DNA from: Carya illinoinensis
Lineage: Eukaryota; Streptophyta; Magnoliopsida; Fagales; Juglandaceae
NCBI RefSeq assembly: GCF_018687715.1
Contig: NC_056767.1
Span: forward strand, 2,604,001 to 2,668,000
Direction: 5' to 3'
Length of the DNA: 64,000 nt
The notes below the pieces were generated by a model, which searched no databases, was not told the origin of the DNA, and was given only the letters and a program-made list of their open reading frames with translations. A program made the translations under genes and the position numbers. Shown piece by piece: positions 46,943 through 59,039 of this stretch (position 1 is its first letter; the number at the start of each line of letters is the position of its first letter).

Positions 46943-47370
46943 TAGAGCATTCACATCCAGTGCTCCAAAGTACCAGATTCCTTATAATTTGAAATTTATT
47001 ATACGGTTTTGATCAAAATATCTCCTACATCTGAATCTCTATTTTAGGAAAAAATTTAGGAGATGAACAATGATTTTCCATATTTGAGAAATTACTATTC
47101 ATCTCCTAAATCATTTTTTATTAATATTTTATTTTAATACATAAAATAAATTATTCTTTCAGTCATCTACACTTTCTATCATACTCATATTTGTTATAGT
47201 TTTAAATAATAATTTTGAAAATAATTTAAATAATTACAAAAATATAAAAAAGTAATTTTAAAAATATTATTTTTGAAACATAAGTAAAATTTAGGAAACA
47301 TTTTTAGGGAATATCATTTTTAGCTAAATTATTGGAAATTTTACGGAGAACCTAATGTAGATGCTTTTAT
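46943..47370. mobile_element. Probable MITE
   Basis: GAGCATTCACATCCAGTGCTCC at the left and GAGAACCTAATGTAGATGCTTTT at the right are imperfect inverted copies. Inside, ATTTAGGAGATGAACAATGA and TTACTATTCATCTCCTAAAT also form an inverted pair (47056-47110). AT-rich, no coding sequence. Confidence 0.55.
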
Positions 47371-50220
47371 AATTTCTTTTCTGATCTCATACGTACTCTC
47401 ACTTCTCAAGAGGCAATTCGAAAACCGTAGGTCCTTACTCCCGCAACGGTGCAGCCCCTGCTAGACCATCGCTAACTCGTTGCCGATCGCCTCTGAATCT
47501 CTACCTTCGCTGTGCAGACACCGTCCCTTGCCTCCTCCTCGCGCACTTTCCTCTAAATCTCTATCCCTGGTTTTTCCTTTTTATTTTTTGTTCATTTTAT
47601 TGTGAGAATGTGGGTGAGAGAAGAGGCATTCAGTGCATTTTCTTTGTTTTGTATGTAGGTTGCACATATATACGGCTATTGTCTGTCATTTCCTTCAATT
47701 CCTTCTGTTATATATATAAAGTCCCATTTTTTTCTTCGGTGATGATTGTGGGTTTGATTTCATTTGTGTTTTTGTTTTATTTTAATTTGCATTAGTTATT
47801 GAGGATATCATAACGGTTTTTTTTGTATGGGGAAGTATTTAAGATGATCAAACAAAATAAAGGATCATACGATTTAGTTCTACTTACATAAAAAGTATAA
47901 AGCCCAAAGGGATACGATTTAATTCTAAAAATTAGATTAAATAATTTATGATTGTTACAGCCAAGTGAAAAGGATAAATATACTTGGATAAAACATCCAC
48001 TCCGATCCCATCATTTATTTTAATTTGATTTTTGGTTGTGGTTGATGGATGATGGGTGTGGATGTTTTTTGTAGTGATTAGTTGGATGTAGATGTTGGGA
48101 GTGGATGTTTATTGTAGTGCTTAATCCTTTTTAATTTTCTGAAGCATGTTAGTAATTTAGTATATTACTTGTTTTTATTTAGTTTTATTTTTTGTTATGT
48201 TTTTAGTAAAAAGTAAATTATTTTCTTGAGATTGTGATTTTTGAAAAATTTTAAATTTAAAAGCTCCCACAAAAAAATCTTTTTTAAAAAATGTGCCAAA
48301 TATTAAGTTGAAAACAGTGTAAAGAGGCAAAAAAAAAAAAAAAAAGTCCAAAATCTAACTCATTTTCAACAACTCGAAGCCGGAATCGGAGCTAAGGATG
48401 CACATGTTGAAGTCGAAGGTTGGATTTAACCTACAACAAAGTTGGAGTTAGAGTCGGAGGATGCCCATATTGACGCTGACTTAGTCGGTGTTTAGCCCTA
48501 GGCTTATAATTTGATTGATAGAACAATTAGACCTATTCAACTAAATAATTAGGTGAGATTTTGATAAAGACTTAAGATGAAAGTTAAAAAATAAATAAAA
48601 TATTATTATAATATTATTTTTTAATATTATTATTATTTTCAGATTAAAAAGAGTTAAATTATTTATTATATTTAATTTGTGTGATGATTTAAAAAAAATA
48701 TTAAATAAAATGAAATAAAATTAATTGAAATTAACTTTGAATCCAAGTGAGAACTATAAGTGTCCTTTTTTTGGGTAGAGGCTTTACGTAGCTACCCTAA
48801 AATATTTCAAATTAATTAAGATCAACTTTAAATCTAAATGTGAGTTATAACGTTACTTTCTTCTCAGAGCACCTTTTCGTTTCTTCTTTTTTTCAACGAC
48901 CATTCATTCATTCTGGTGATATCCTGATATTATGTATCTCGCTTCCGCTGTGTAGCTCTGTAGATATCCTTAAAAAGAGGGAATCAGGGATGGCTTGCTT
49001 TCATGGTCTAGTACTTATCAGAAAAACAGGGATCCCTTTAGGGAAGGATTCGTTGACTGGCAAAGCTGGGAACTGTCACATTTCAAAATAAGTGTTAGTT
49101 TATAGCCGTCATATAATTATTTTTTTAAAAAAAAATTAATAAATATAAAATTTATATAAAATAAAAATTAATTTTTTAATATTAAATTTTACTATTTTCA
49201 AAATGATTATATATTATTTATACATTTCACGACTGTATATAATATTATTCTTTTAAAATATAACAATACATTAATAAATATAAATAATTAAATTTAATTC
49301 TTTTTATTAATTTTAAATTTTAAAATAAATAATAATTTTATATAGTATTAGAGTAAGGATATTGAATTTGACTTTACGTTTTACTACATTAATTAAAAAT
49401 TTTAAATATTTAAAAAAACTAACCCTATTTAGATAATAAAATTATCTTATCTCATAATTTTAATTTTTTTTAAATTTTTATATAAAATATAATAAATAAT
49501 TTAATTTTTAAAATTATAAAATAATAAAATATTAAAAAATAATAGTTTATTTAACTCTTCGTCTCTACTCAATATAACTTTCTTAAAATCTTGTCCCTAT
49601 TACCTAACGTACGGAAAAAGTTCGAGCAACAGCATAAGGATAAGGAACCAACGTGGTCCGTGTAAAACGTGAAGGCTAGGATCCGACGAAAGAGATTTCA
49701 CATCCTGAGGCAAAACTAGAAGCTAAGGACAAAGGCCATGGTCCATTACAAACTTTAGGAAAAGCAACAACATATTCCCTCCCCTGTGCAATAATTTGAT
49801 TCAGTCATCGGAATGACTGTAAAAAAGTATATAGATATGCAACTCCACAAAAATCGGGAACGAATTTAGAAAACAAAAAAATTATATATAAATGTGATTA
49901 ACGTTATGTAGAGTTTTAAGTCCAGTTTTAGATATATAGTTTAAATAAAATGAAATGAAATATTTTAAATAGTAGTGAGATTTTTTAAATTAAGATAAAA
50001 TCAGATAGTTTGTAAAAAAAGATATATTTGGAAAGGGCTGAACAACTAAGCTAAAATAACCGGCCCGACCCGAATACCCGATCATACCGACCCAAAATTA
50101 CCCGAACTGTTTTTAAACAGGTAGGAATGATGAGCTTCTGAACCGTTTTCTATTCGGATCAAGTTGGGCCGGGTAATTACCCAATACCCGATTTAGTTAC
50201 TTTATCCAGTAGGGCCAGTA
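47371..50220. other. Long gene-poor AT-rich region
   Basis: A CT-rich leader-like stretch lies at 47400-47580 but no ORF follows. At 50045-50190 ACCCGA/CCCGAAT words and GGGCCGGGT words suggest a small CG-rich transposon remnant. Poly(A)-rich stretch at 48328-48347. No supported gene. Confidence 0.4.
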
Positions 50221-50224
50221 CGTT

Positions 50225-50341
50225 TCTTCTTTAGTTGACTCTGCAGCCGTTGGGCTCTACCTCCATTTCACACTCTCAAGGCTCTCGCTCTCTCTGACTC
50301 TCACACTCTCAAGGCTCTCGCTCTCTCTCTCTCTTGCGCAG
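50225..50341 (+). promoter_or_regulatory. CT-rich leader-like sequence ending in a GT donor pattern
   Basis: CACACTCTCAAGGCTCTCGCTCTCTCT occurs twice in tandem, ending TTGCGCAG followed by GTAAAT. It looks like a plant 5' untranslated exon with a splice donor. A partner could be the exon-like piece at 57813, which would place the copia element at 51991 in its intron. This is inference only. Confidence 0.3.
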
Positions 50342-51985
50342 GTAAATACTCAAGGCTTTTCGATTAGGAGTTTTCATGACAGCTTTTGCCCAGCCCTTGG
50401 TTTTACATAACTGCGTTGTTTGTTTGGATGGAGCTTTTGTGCAAATCTGTGTGTGTTTGTTTGGTTTTAATTATGGTGAAGCAAATATGGCAACTGCTAG
50501 AAATATGAGCTTAGATTACATTAATTCTGCACACTGTGGCAATTTAAGACGATTTGTAGTTTTTGATAAATTACAGTAATACTATGTCTGGTACTACATT
50601 ACACTTCTGATCGAAGAAAAGTAAACAATGTGAAAATCTAGGATTCTTGAGAGTGAGAAGCCATATATATAATTCTGAGAAATACTAGAGCGCTTCTTAT
50701 GCATGCAGGATGGATAATAACATATACTTGAGAATGAGTACTGTTTGTCTCAATGTATAATTTCACATCCCTTATCATCATTATTGAAATGGCATGGATG
50801 TCCAAGCAATCTGTTGGCAACTCCTTATGAAACCCAGTTCATTTATTTGGTTTTAATGTACTGAATTAAATGCATGACTTCGAGTAGTTATTATGAAACC
50901 CAGCTCATTCAATATGTAATCTAAGCAGAAAATCTTTGGTCAGTACTATATCATAATCAGTCAACATATGTATGGATCTAAGCAGAAAATCTATCAGAAA
51001 AAGTCTTAAGGCTTTTGCCAGATTGGATATGATCTACTTCACGTGGTTTGAAAGTCATGCAAGCAATTCTTATAGGCATGGATTGAGGGGAGAGATATTT
51101 TTTAATGGAAAAATAACATCATATTGCAGAGTCATTATTGGGCTGGCATTTGTTTTACATTCTTTGAGGATTTGACTTCAAATTCAGACTTTGTCTTGTT
51201 TCACCCTATACCAGTAATTTCTGTTGGGTTCAGACTCTAATTATTTGCTCTCCATTTTCTAGATAACTTATTGTCCTATTTATTCTACACCCTTTCCTAC
51301 ACTAGTTGGTGTTGACAGGTTTATCATGCCAACTCCTTTTGAGACCAAGTTTTTTTTTTTTTTTTTTTCCCTTGTCTTTTTTATTTTCATCCCTTGTTTG
51401 GCAGGGTAGAACTAGTAAGACACACAGGGAGAATATCCACCCATTCTAGCATCTCTCCATTTCCCTTGTTTGGTTTTACGTTGTATTTATTGACTTTGAG
51501 GCAATAGAATAATGATCTGGTCATGTCATCAAGAGTGTCTAAAATTATATAAGTTGAAGCAGATATCAAATTCCATTATTGATAGGTTGTCTTATCATGG
51601 TGCTTTCTTTGGTTAAATATATGTATCTGGGGCCCATTTTGCTGGTGAATCCCAAGTCATGTTGTTTGTTTATATTGCCTTTTTCTTCCCAATATATTGT
51701 TGGTGGATCTATTCAGAGTTTCACAAGCTATACAAGAACGAACTTGCTTGTTTTCTTCTGTTGGTGTTTGAATCCAGACCTATTTTACCATAAAAGCAAA
51801 AACTTTTAAGAGGCCAAGAGAATAAGAAATGAGTCTTCCTCATCCGAGATTGGAATCATATGCCATGGAATGTATCTTTTACTTTGTCCCTTGTGCTGCA
51901 GTAATGGCAATTTTAACACGTCTACTGATTTTAACACTCGATAAAAAAAAAAACAAAAGTGTTCTATCACACCTTGCTTTTCTTT
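50342..51985. other. Unassigned DNA before the second copia element
   Basis: No convincing ORF. Poly(T) at 51350-51369. It may be intron sequence of the putative unit starting at 50.23 kb. Confidence 0.35.
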
Positions 51986-51990
51986 GATAA

Positions 51991-52408
51991 TGTTATAAAC
52001 TATCTTGAATTGTATGACCACATTTATCTAGTCGTCAGTGCATAGTGCCAGCATAGTACTGCATAGTAACTGGCATAGTGAATGGTCGACATATGCACAG
52101 TGCATAGTACCAGCATAGTACTGCATAGCAACTGGCATAGTGAATGGTCGATATATGCACAGTGTATAGTACCAGCATAGTACTGCATAGCAACTGGCAT
52201 AGTGAATGGTCGATATATGCACAGTGCATAGTGCCAGCATAGTACTGCATAGTAAGCTAGCATAGTTCCCTTTGTACGCCTATATATATCGTTGAATTCT
52301 TTAAGAAATTCATAAGTTTCATAACCTTTCTGAGCTCTATCTCTTTCTCTCTCCTTTTAAAAGTTTTATAATATGTTATGGCTCTCTCTTTTCTATAATT
52401 TCATAACA
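51991..52408 (+). repeat. 5' LTR of the second copia element, four 62-bp units
   Basis: TG..CA ends (TGTTATAAACTATC..TTTCATAACA). AGCATAGTACTGCATAG occurs four times at 62-bp spacing (52030-52260). Short frames on the minus strand here come from the repeat and are not genes. Confidence 0.92.
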
Positions 52409-52510
52409 CGTTATCAGCACGAAAGTTCTGACGATTTTGAAGCTAGTAATCCTCAACTTCAAGTAAGTTTTTCAATATATTTTTAAATTCCTAATTTATA
52501 TATGTAAAAA

Positions 52511-53560
52511 ATGTCAAATCTTACAAAATTGGAATTCGTTGCTCTTGACATTTCTGGAAAAAATTATTTATCTTAGATCCTTGATGCTGAGATCCATCTA
52601 GATGCGATGAACCTGGGAGATACAATTAAAGAAGGAAATCAAGGGTCTCTACAGGACCATGCTAAGACAATGATTTTCCTTCGGCACCATCTTCATGAAG
52701 AGTTAAAAACTGAGTATCTAACGGTGAAAGATCCACTTATTTTGTGGGATGATTTAAGGGAGAGATATGAACACCAGAAAACTGTAATCCTCCCAAAAGT
52801 TCGTCATGATTGGATGTACCTGAGGTTGCAAGACTTCAAGAGTGTTAGTGAGTATAACTCTGCACTCTTTAAAATTAGCTCGCTATTGAAATTATGTGGT
52901 GAAAAAGTCACTGATGATGACTTGTTAGAGAAGACATATATTACTTTTCATGCCTCGAATGTGCTCTTGCAGCAGCAGTATCGAAAGCGAAAGTTCAAAA
53001 AATATTCTGAACTTATATCTTATCTTCTATTAGCTGAGCAAAATAATGAGCTTTTGTTAAGAAATCACCAGTCACGTCCTACTGGTTTTATATCATTCTC
53101 TGAAGTGAATGGTACTAGATTTACATCATTCCCAGAAGCGAATGGTACATCTTTTCAAAGAAAACGAGGGCGTGGACGTGATAGGAAAAACTATGGAAGT
53201 GGAGGTCCTAGAAGTGACCACACTAAAAGGGACAATAATAGATATACACCGTACCACCAGAAGTGATTCAACTCAGAAAAAGGCAAAGGTCCCCAAAACA
53301 AATTTTTAAAGAAAGATGAAGATGGATGCCATAGATGTGGTATGACTGGACATTGGGCTCGTATCTGTCGTACAGATAAGCACTTGGTTGACTTATATTA
53401 ATCTTCTATAAAAGAAAAAACAAAGAAATTTGAAACAAATTTTACTGAACTATCATATGCTTTAGATTCTATAGATGGAGAAGATATTACAAGTCTTGAT
53501 GTTTCTGATTTCTTTGAGGATTCTAGTGGTAGAGTTGATCATGAAAGTGTTCCTTTTTAA
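52511..53560 (+). pseudogene. Copia gag with three in-frame stops
   Basis: One frame of 349 codons from ATG 52511 to TAA 53558. It has LRERYEHQKTVILPKVRHDW, SVSEYNSALFKISSLLKLCG, an Arg/Gly-rich stretch and the zinc knuckle CHRCGMTGHWARIC (C-x2-C-x4-H-x4-C). Stops lie at 52574 (TAG), 53264 (TGA) and 53399 (TAA). The first two sit where family members usually have Trp, so each is a single G-to-A change. No frameshift is seen, so gag decayed by point mutation only. Confidence 0.88.
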
Positions 53561-55832
53561 TGTATTACCTTTATCTTATTATAAAATATTTTTATATTCT
53601 GCAATGTTTTGTAGTAATTAAAGTTTTATTTATTCTTTTATACTTATTATAAATTATTGATGATATGATTTATCTGAGAATGGAAATGGAGCATCCCTGA
53701 AGGATCGCCCTAAATCAATAATTTTATTGAGTATCTTATATGAGTGATATTTGTACCAAAAACTCATTATGATTTATGCACCTGAAGTTGCATAATTGAA
53801 ATTGTGGAAAGAATATATATTTGAATGAAAGTCTCGAATGTGCTCCTGAAGCAGCAATATCGAGTATGCTCCTGAAGTAGTAATATGAAATGCAAACGTT
53901 CATAATATATTCTAAATCTGTATCAGTGACTGAGCAAAATAATGAGCTTTTAATAAGAATCATTATTCACGTCTTACTAGATCTGCATCATTCCCTGAAT
54001 TGAATGATAATGAATTTATATCATTCTATTCTCTGAAGTGAAAAGAATGATGTGTTTCATTCAAAAAAACTAAAAGATTGGACGTGATAATGAATATCTT
54101 TTTGGGCCAGAAGCTCATATTGGAAAAGCTGTAAGCTTTCTCTTTGAGATGATATTATACAAATTATTGAATCAAATATTATGATGCATCAAAAGGTGAT
54201 ATGATTCAAAATATTTGTATCTTTTCATAGTTATCTTGATCATCCAAAATCAATTACGATAAATCGAATGATTTTCATATGTACGTCCATAAAAGAACCA
54301 GAAGATTCTTCTACTATAAAGTTTTACCACCAGAAATGAAAAGAAAAATTTGCTTGAAGCAAATAAGATGAAATTATTCGATGTTATCTTAATTATCATA
54401 TGTGAACCAGAAATTCAGATGATAATTAAATTTTGGATACAATAAGATAAAAATGTCTCATATTCTAGCTGCTAAAATCTCAGCGAGGATTGAAGCCCCT
54501 GTAGGACAATTAAGAAATTCAGCAGTCTAAAGACATGTATAAAGGCATGTGAGACTTATCGATACAAAAGATAGAGTATCTCAAAAAAGAAAGGCACAAA
54601 TAATTTGGTGCTCCTGAAGAGGCTATACCCACAAAACAAGCAATAAAGTCCATCCAAATTCTCTGTATAAAATTCTCCTATATAAACTCTTGAAGAGTAC
54701 CTCCTGAAGAGGTTTTTCATGAAAATGTCTTCTCTTGAAGAGGGACAGGTACCTGAAAATAACGAGATCTCGTTACATTTCATGAATAATGGAGAAATTA
54801 TGGATAGAAATAAAATTGTTATCGACAATGTATTTCCATATGAGATGGCAATTGACATTACCAGAAGTAATGATGAAAGTGAATCAAGAATCGTCGAAGA
54901 ATATGACGTAAAATATTGGCCAAATTTGAAAGAAACAATTCCTGCAGAATTGATTCACTAGTAAAATATGATGCATCGGGACTTATAGTCCAAACACCTA
55001 AAGAGGTGATACTTGTTGAATGTCAGTAGGTATTTATGAAAAGGAAATAAAAATGTGATATATAAATCACGAGTCAGTTTCTCAATTCCTGCAGAATTGA
55101 TATCACTAAGTAAAATGTGATAAATATGGACTTGAAGTCCAAACACCTAAAAAGGTGATTTTTGTTAAATGTCGGTGGATATTTATATATATGATATAAA
55201 AAACCTGAAACTTTTAATATGAAAATTAAATATAGAAATCACAAGTTAGTTTCTCGAAGAAACAATATTGATATGATTTTAAAGTGGTTGAAATCATATT
55301 GAGATTTTTATTAGCTTGAAAGTTACCGAGAGTTTGGATATGCATGATTAACTGCATATTTATATGGATCATTGGATCATGATATATATATATATATATA
55401 TATGAAAATCCCTTAAAGATAGAAAATGTCTGAAGCTTCTAATATGAATACATCTGGAAATATGTATTCTATCAAGTTTCAAAGATCCTTATATGATCTA
55501 AAGCAATTCAAATGCAAATTAAAATAAGCTATTATTGCAGTTTATATATATGATTTAAATGTCATTAAGGTTCCAGAAGAGCTCATAAAAACTGCACATA
55601 TTTGAAATATAAATCTGAAACCCTTGCGGCTTCAAGGGGAAGATGAATGATGTTATTAGTCATGAAATACCATCTTTTAATACAATTAGTATTTCAGATT
55701 CATATTATGGGTTTGATATGAAGTGTGCATTATTAAAGAAGAAATAAAAATGAGCACACAGAAATCTACCAGATGATAGATACACAAATATGAATATTTG
55801 TGAAATATTATTTTATTATCTTGAAGAAAAAA
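53561..55832 (+). pseudogene. Decayed copia pol
   Basis: Scraps in changing frames: the IN-RT linker (PENNEISLHF, DITRSNDESE at 54719-54961), then AYLYGSLDHD with its next codons turned into an (AT)n run (55381-55403), then SLYDLKQF. The catalytic YVDD segment was not found. Many codons are lost to stops and small deletions. Confidence 0.6.
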
Positions 55833-56258
55833 TTACAGAAATTTGAAGCACTTTGCCTCATTCTTCAAACGTTCTTGTTCTTCAAGAATCTGCATGGCAT
55901 CCCTATCTAAAGGGGTAGGCAATCGAAAAGAAGATTTAAGCAAGGATTTTAAATTCTTATTTTCTTGCTTTATTGCTCCTATCTTCATGTTGGACTCCAG
56001 AAGAAGTCGCTGAAGTATAGCAATATTATCGTGGAAATTGTCAACTCCACAAGTTCTGGATTGCAGTCGCTGAGAAAATGCGACAATGGATGATGAGTAT
56101 CGGGTACCGAGACTCACAAGCTCATAGATAGCTTCATTATCTGACCTACGAATCAGATCATTATATTGCATGATAGCACCTGTGGTAGAAGCAGGAATAG
56201 CTGATGAACGAGGTGCAGAATACCTCATATATTGACCCTGAGGAGATTGTTGAGCCAT
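55833..56258 (-). CDS. Antisense ORF inside a copia element: 141-aa coiled-coil protein of unknown function
   Basis: The likely start is ATG 56258 in a good context (GCAATGGCT). The frame is open further upstream to 56615, but that part is hydrophobic and leader-like. The protein begins MAQQSPQGQYMRYSAPRSSA, has NDLIRRSDNEAIYELVSLGT, then a coiled coil (NIAILQRLLLESNMKIGAIK..ENKNLKSLLK) and ends in a charged helix (ILEEQERLKNEAKCFKFL). No membrane segment or enzyme motif. It is intact although the sense-strand gag and pol around it are riddled with stops. A TATA box lies 113 bp upstream. Antisense ORFs near the 3' end are known in some LTR retrotransposons, mainly Tat-lineage gypsy elements; I do not recognise this one. 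It could be a captured host gene. Confidence 0.65.
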   Translation of the reverse strand: MAQQSPQGQYMRYSAPRSSAIPASTTGAIMQYNDLIRRSDNEAIYELVSLGTRYSSSIVAFSQRLQSRTCGVDNFHDNIAILQRLLLESNMKIGAIKQENKNLKSLLKSSFRLPTPLDRDAMQILEEQERLKNEAKCFKFL

Positions 56259-56370
56259 TGCAGAGAGAGATTGCAGGATAAGAATGTAGAAAGAGATTGT
56301 AGAGTAAAAATGCAGTATGATTACAGAAAAGTGAAGAAGATGAGATGCGAATGAAGATGAACTGAATATC

Positions 56371-56380
56371 TCTTTTATAG
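56371..56380 (-). promoter_or_regulatory. TATA box of the antisense ORF
   Basis: The minus strand reads CTATAAAAGAG, followed by a CT-rich leader (AATCTCTTTCTAC..CAATCTCTCTCTGCA) directly before ATG 56258. Box, spacing and pyrimidine-rich leader together look like a plant core promoter. Confidence 0.6.
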
Positions 56381-57057
56381 AGAAAATTATGATACAGCAT
56401 CTCTCGTGAAGCAAGAGAAAAGAGATGGAATATAGCTTCATAGCTCTGCGGCGCCTGACAGCACGCCTGACACCTACAGAGGAGTTGAAAATCCGCGGTG
56501 CTTGTCTGATCTTAAAAGGCTGGCCGCCGTTTTTATTAAAAAATGAGGTTAGCGGTTTAATGTTGATGAATTCTCTACTAACTGTGTTATTTACAAGAAC
56601 TCCAGAAGAGTACAACTCCAGAAGAGTAGTGATGAGCAGAAAGATCCAGTTGTGATTATTTTATCAGCATGGATCAAGTCCACAGTTAGTTGGATGTACA
56701 GATGCGAGTTATCTTTCAGATACACACAAGAAGATCATTGCAATTCATGAGAAGAAAGTTGAAATTGATATCAAGAAGAATATTGGAATGCGGAGGTTTG
56801 AAGACCTGTTATCATGCACTTTTCAGGGGAAGTAATGTCTTGAAGACTTGTACTGATTGTACTCTTTTTCCTTCGCTAAGGTTTTATCCCACTGGGTTTT
56901 CCTTTGCAAGGTTTTAATGAGGCAATCCTAAAGCACTTGGCGATACACATGAATACTGTACTCTTTTTCCTTCGCCATTGGTTTTTTCCCACAGGGTTTT
57001 TCCTTGGTAAGGTTTTAACGAGGCATATTCTTTAAATATGGTCATCCAAAGGGGAAG

Positions 57058-57413
57058 TGTTATAAACTATCTTGAATTGTATGACCACATTTATCTAGTC
57101 GTCAGTGCATAGTGCTAGCATAGTATTGCATAGTAACTGGCATAGTGAATGATTGACATATGCACAGTGCATAGTGCCAGCATAGTACTGCATAGTAACT
57201 GGCATAGTGAATAGTCGACATATGCACAGTGCATAGTACCAGCATAGTACTGCATAGTAAGCTAGCATAGTCCCCTTTGTTTGCCTATATATATCGTTGA
57301 ATTCTTTAAGAAATTCATAAGTTTCATAACCTTTCTGAGCTCTATTTCTTTCTCTCTCCTTTTAAAAGTTTTATAATACATTATGGCTCTCTCTTTTCTA
57401 TAATTTTATAACA
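57058..57413 (+). repeat. 3' LTR of the second copia element, three 62-bp units
   Basis: Same ends as the left LTR but with three instead of four copies of the AGCATAGTA(C/T)TGCATAG unit. Confidence 0.92.
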
Positions 57414-57418
57414 GATAA

Positions 57419-57812
57419 TAATATAATTAGTAATTCGAAAATGAACATGGGTTGGGCTGTCACTGTCAGACTCCATGTTCTTGGGCCTCAGACTCCATGT
57501 TCTTGGGCCTTTAACATTGGACCCCCTCACTGGTTTAAATCATCACTAGGAATATTATATATGATTAACTACCAATAAGAAAACTACTTTATGGAAAATA
57601 TATATAGTTAGCTTTCTCCAAAATAGATAGTAATTTTTTTCATACGGAGAGATTATTAACATTATTAATTTAATTTAAGTCGTCTCTACTGTTTTGGAGT
57701 GATTTATTGAGGGGACCCCAGCCTTTTGGTACATTATTTGCACACAAGAGTTGGGTGCTGCTATGCAATGTGATTAATAATTTAATGATACTTTCTTTAT
57801 CTCAAATTGCAG
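57419..57812. other. Non-coding DNA between the copia element and an exon-like piece
   Basis: CAGACTCCATGTTCTTGGGCCT is duplicated in tandem at about 57468-57511. No ORF. Confidence 0.4.
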
Positions 57813-58036
57813 TTGTGGAATCTAGTGCTGCTATGCCTTCGTCAAGGTCTGAATCAATGCCTGATGTAATTCATTTGGATAGCTCTCTGCCTGAAACTAC
57901 TCCTCAGGATCATTTGGATAGCTCTCTCCCTACAACTACTCCTTCTAATGTTCGCCCTCCTATCACAATGTACTTCAGCTTTTTGAACTATTTTCAATTT
58001 ATTGGGTTGCAGTTTATGCGTGCCTTTGTGTTGTAA
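57813..58036 (+). pseudogene. Exon-like fragment, Ser/Thr/Pro-rich
   Basis: TTTATCTCAAATTGCAG makes a good splice acceptor before 57813. The following frame has MPSSRSESMPDVIHLDSSLP and a partial internal repeat (HLDSSLPETTPQD / HLDSSLPTTTPSN), ending at a TAA at 58034-58036. The style resembles the disordered N-terminus of plant hAT-type (BED zinc finger) transposase-derived genes, but no BED or dimerisation domain follows. Possibly the second exon of the unit whose leader is at 50.23 kb. Unproven. Confidence 0.3.
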
Positions 58037-59039
58037 AGAGAAATGAATGGACTCTTAAAAAATACAAAAGATTTAGCTATTAGATTGGAATCCAGGATTT
58101 TGAAGATATGAATTTGAAACAATATCAAGAATATTTCTAGTGAAGCATTTTCTCAATTGCCGCAGAGTCAGTTTGCTAATGGACTAAAATGACCAAGTTC
58201 ACCGATTAGGAAGTATACAAATAGAGTCCAAAAATGAATAACGAATATGATGCTTGTGATTTCAAAATTAGAGATACAACCCAGCAGCAAAGACACAACA
58301 ACAATATATAGCTTTCATATATAGCTTTCAAAATCTAACAAATGATATTGGTTTGCCCCAGGAGTGGACATACTAGCTAATTATCTTCAAATAAAAAAAT
58401 ATTAAAAAAAGAGATTGACCCTTCTTGTTTCAGAAAAATGGATCCCCCATTTGCAGCAAAAAAAAAAAAAAAAAACCAGGTAATCGGTTAATTTTCAAAA
58501 AAAGTCAAATTCGATTAATTTGGTTGGTTCAGAACTGCCTGCTTCGGAATCTCCTATGTTCAGGCCGGGTCGGCTCTTTTTTCTTTTCTTTTCTTTTTTT
58601 TCTTTTTTTTTGGGGGGGGGGGGGGGTCGGGTCGGGTAGGGAAGATGAGGTGAAATAGTTTTAACTTTTTAGGATTTGAAACAAGTGAGATCCCACTGTA
58701 TTTATATAGTATCCGAATCCTTGAGATTTTGTACTGTTCAAGTTGTTGTGTTTATTTACTGTTTTAAACTATTGATTGTCAATTTTTTACTCTTTATTTA
58801 CTATTTATTTAAATAGATGTTTTCAAAACTTATAGATGAAATACAATGTTTGGATAGGGAAAACTATGAGACCGTACAGCCTAGATGAGATGCTTTGCCA
58901 TCCAATCCGGGCTTAAAGTAATCCTTTTGAAAGAACGTAGAACGTATATTGTGCCAATTAGAAGAAAGTGCAGGAGGAAATGGGGCCGATCTTGTCATTA
59001 ATTTTGCATTATTTTCTGTACAGGTGATCAGCCGTTTAT
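58037..59039. other. Non-coding DNA with a poly(T)/G15 tract
   Basis: No gene. Contains a poly(A) run (58459-58475) and the poly(T) then G15 tract at 58581-58641 reported in the findings. Confidence 0.45.

Larger units (their letters stand above)
51991..57413 (+). mobile_element. Second Ty1/copia LTR retrotransposon, decayed pol, with an antisense ORF
   Basis: LTRs at 51991-52408 (418 bp) and 57058-57413 (356 bp); the size difference is one 62-bp repeat unit. Target duplication GATAA at 51986-51990 and 57414-57418. After the left LTR comes CGTTATCAGCACGA, the expected primer-site position; before the right LTR comes AAAGGGGAAG, a polypurine tract. Gag is recognisable (52511-53560). Pol survives only as scraps: a linker piece (54719-54961), an RT piece (AYLYGSLDHD near 55345, SLYDLKQF near 55485) and an RNase H piece (QLVGCTDASYLSDTHK near 56690). 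An antisense ORF (55833-56258) sits between RT and RNase H scraps. Confidence 0.92.

Noticed and set aside
52024..52263. Frames of 70-79 codons on the minus strand
   Set aside because: They arise from the 62-bp LTR repeat read in three frames.
54556..54858. A 100-codon minus-strand frame
   Set aside because: Shadow of the sense pol linker scrap of the copia element (PENNEISLHF).
56259..56615. Upstream extension of the antisense ORF (119 more codons)
   Set aside because: It is hydrophobic without pattern and overlaps the TATA box and CT-rich leader, so the internal ATG at 56258 is the better start.
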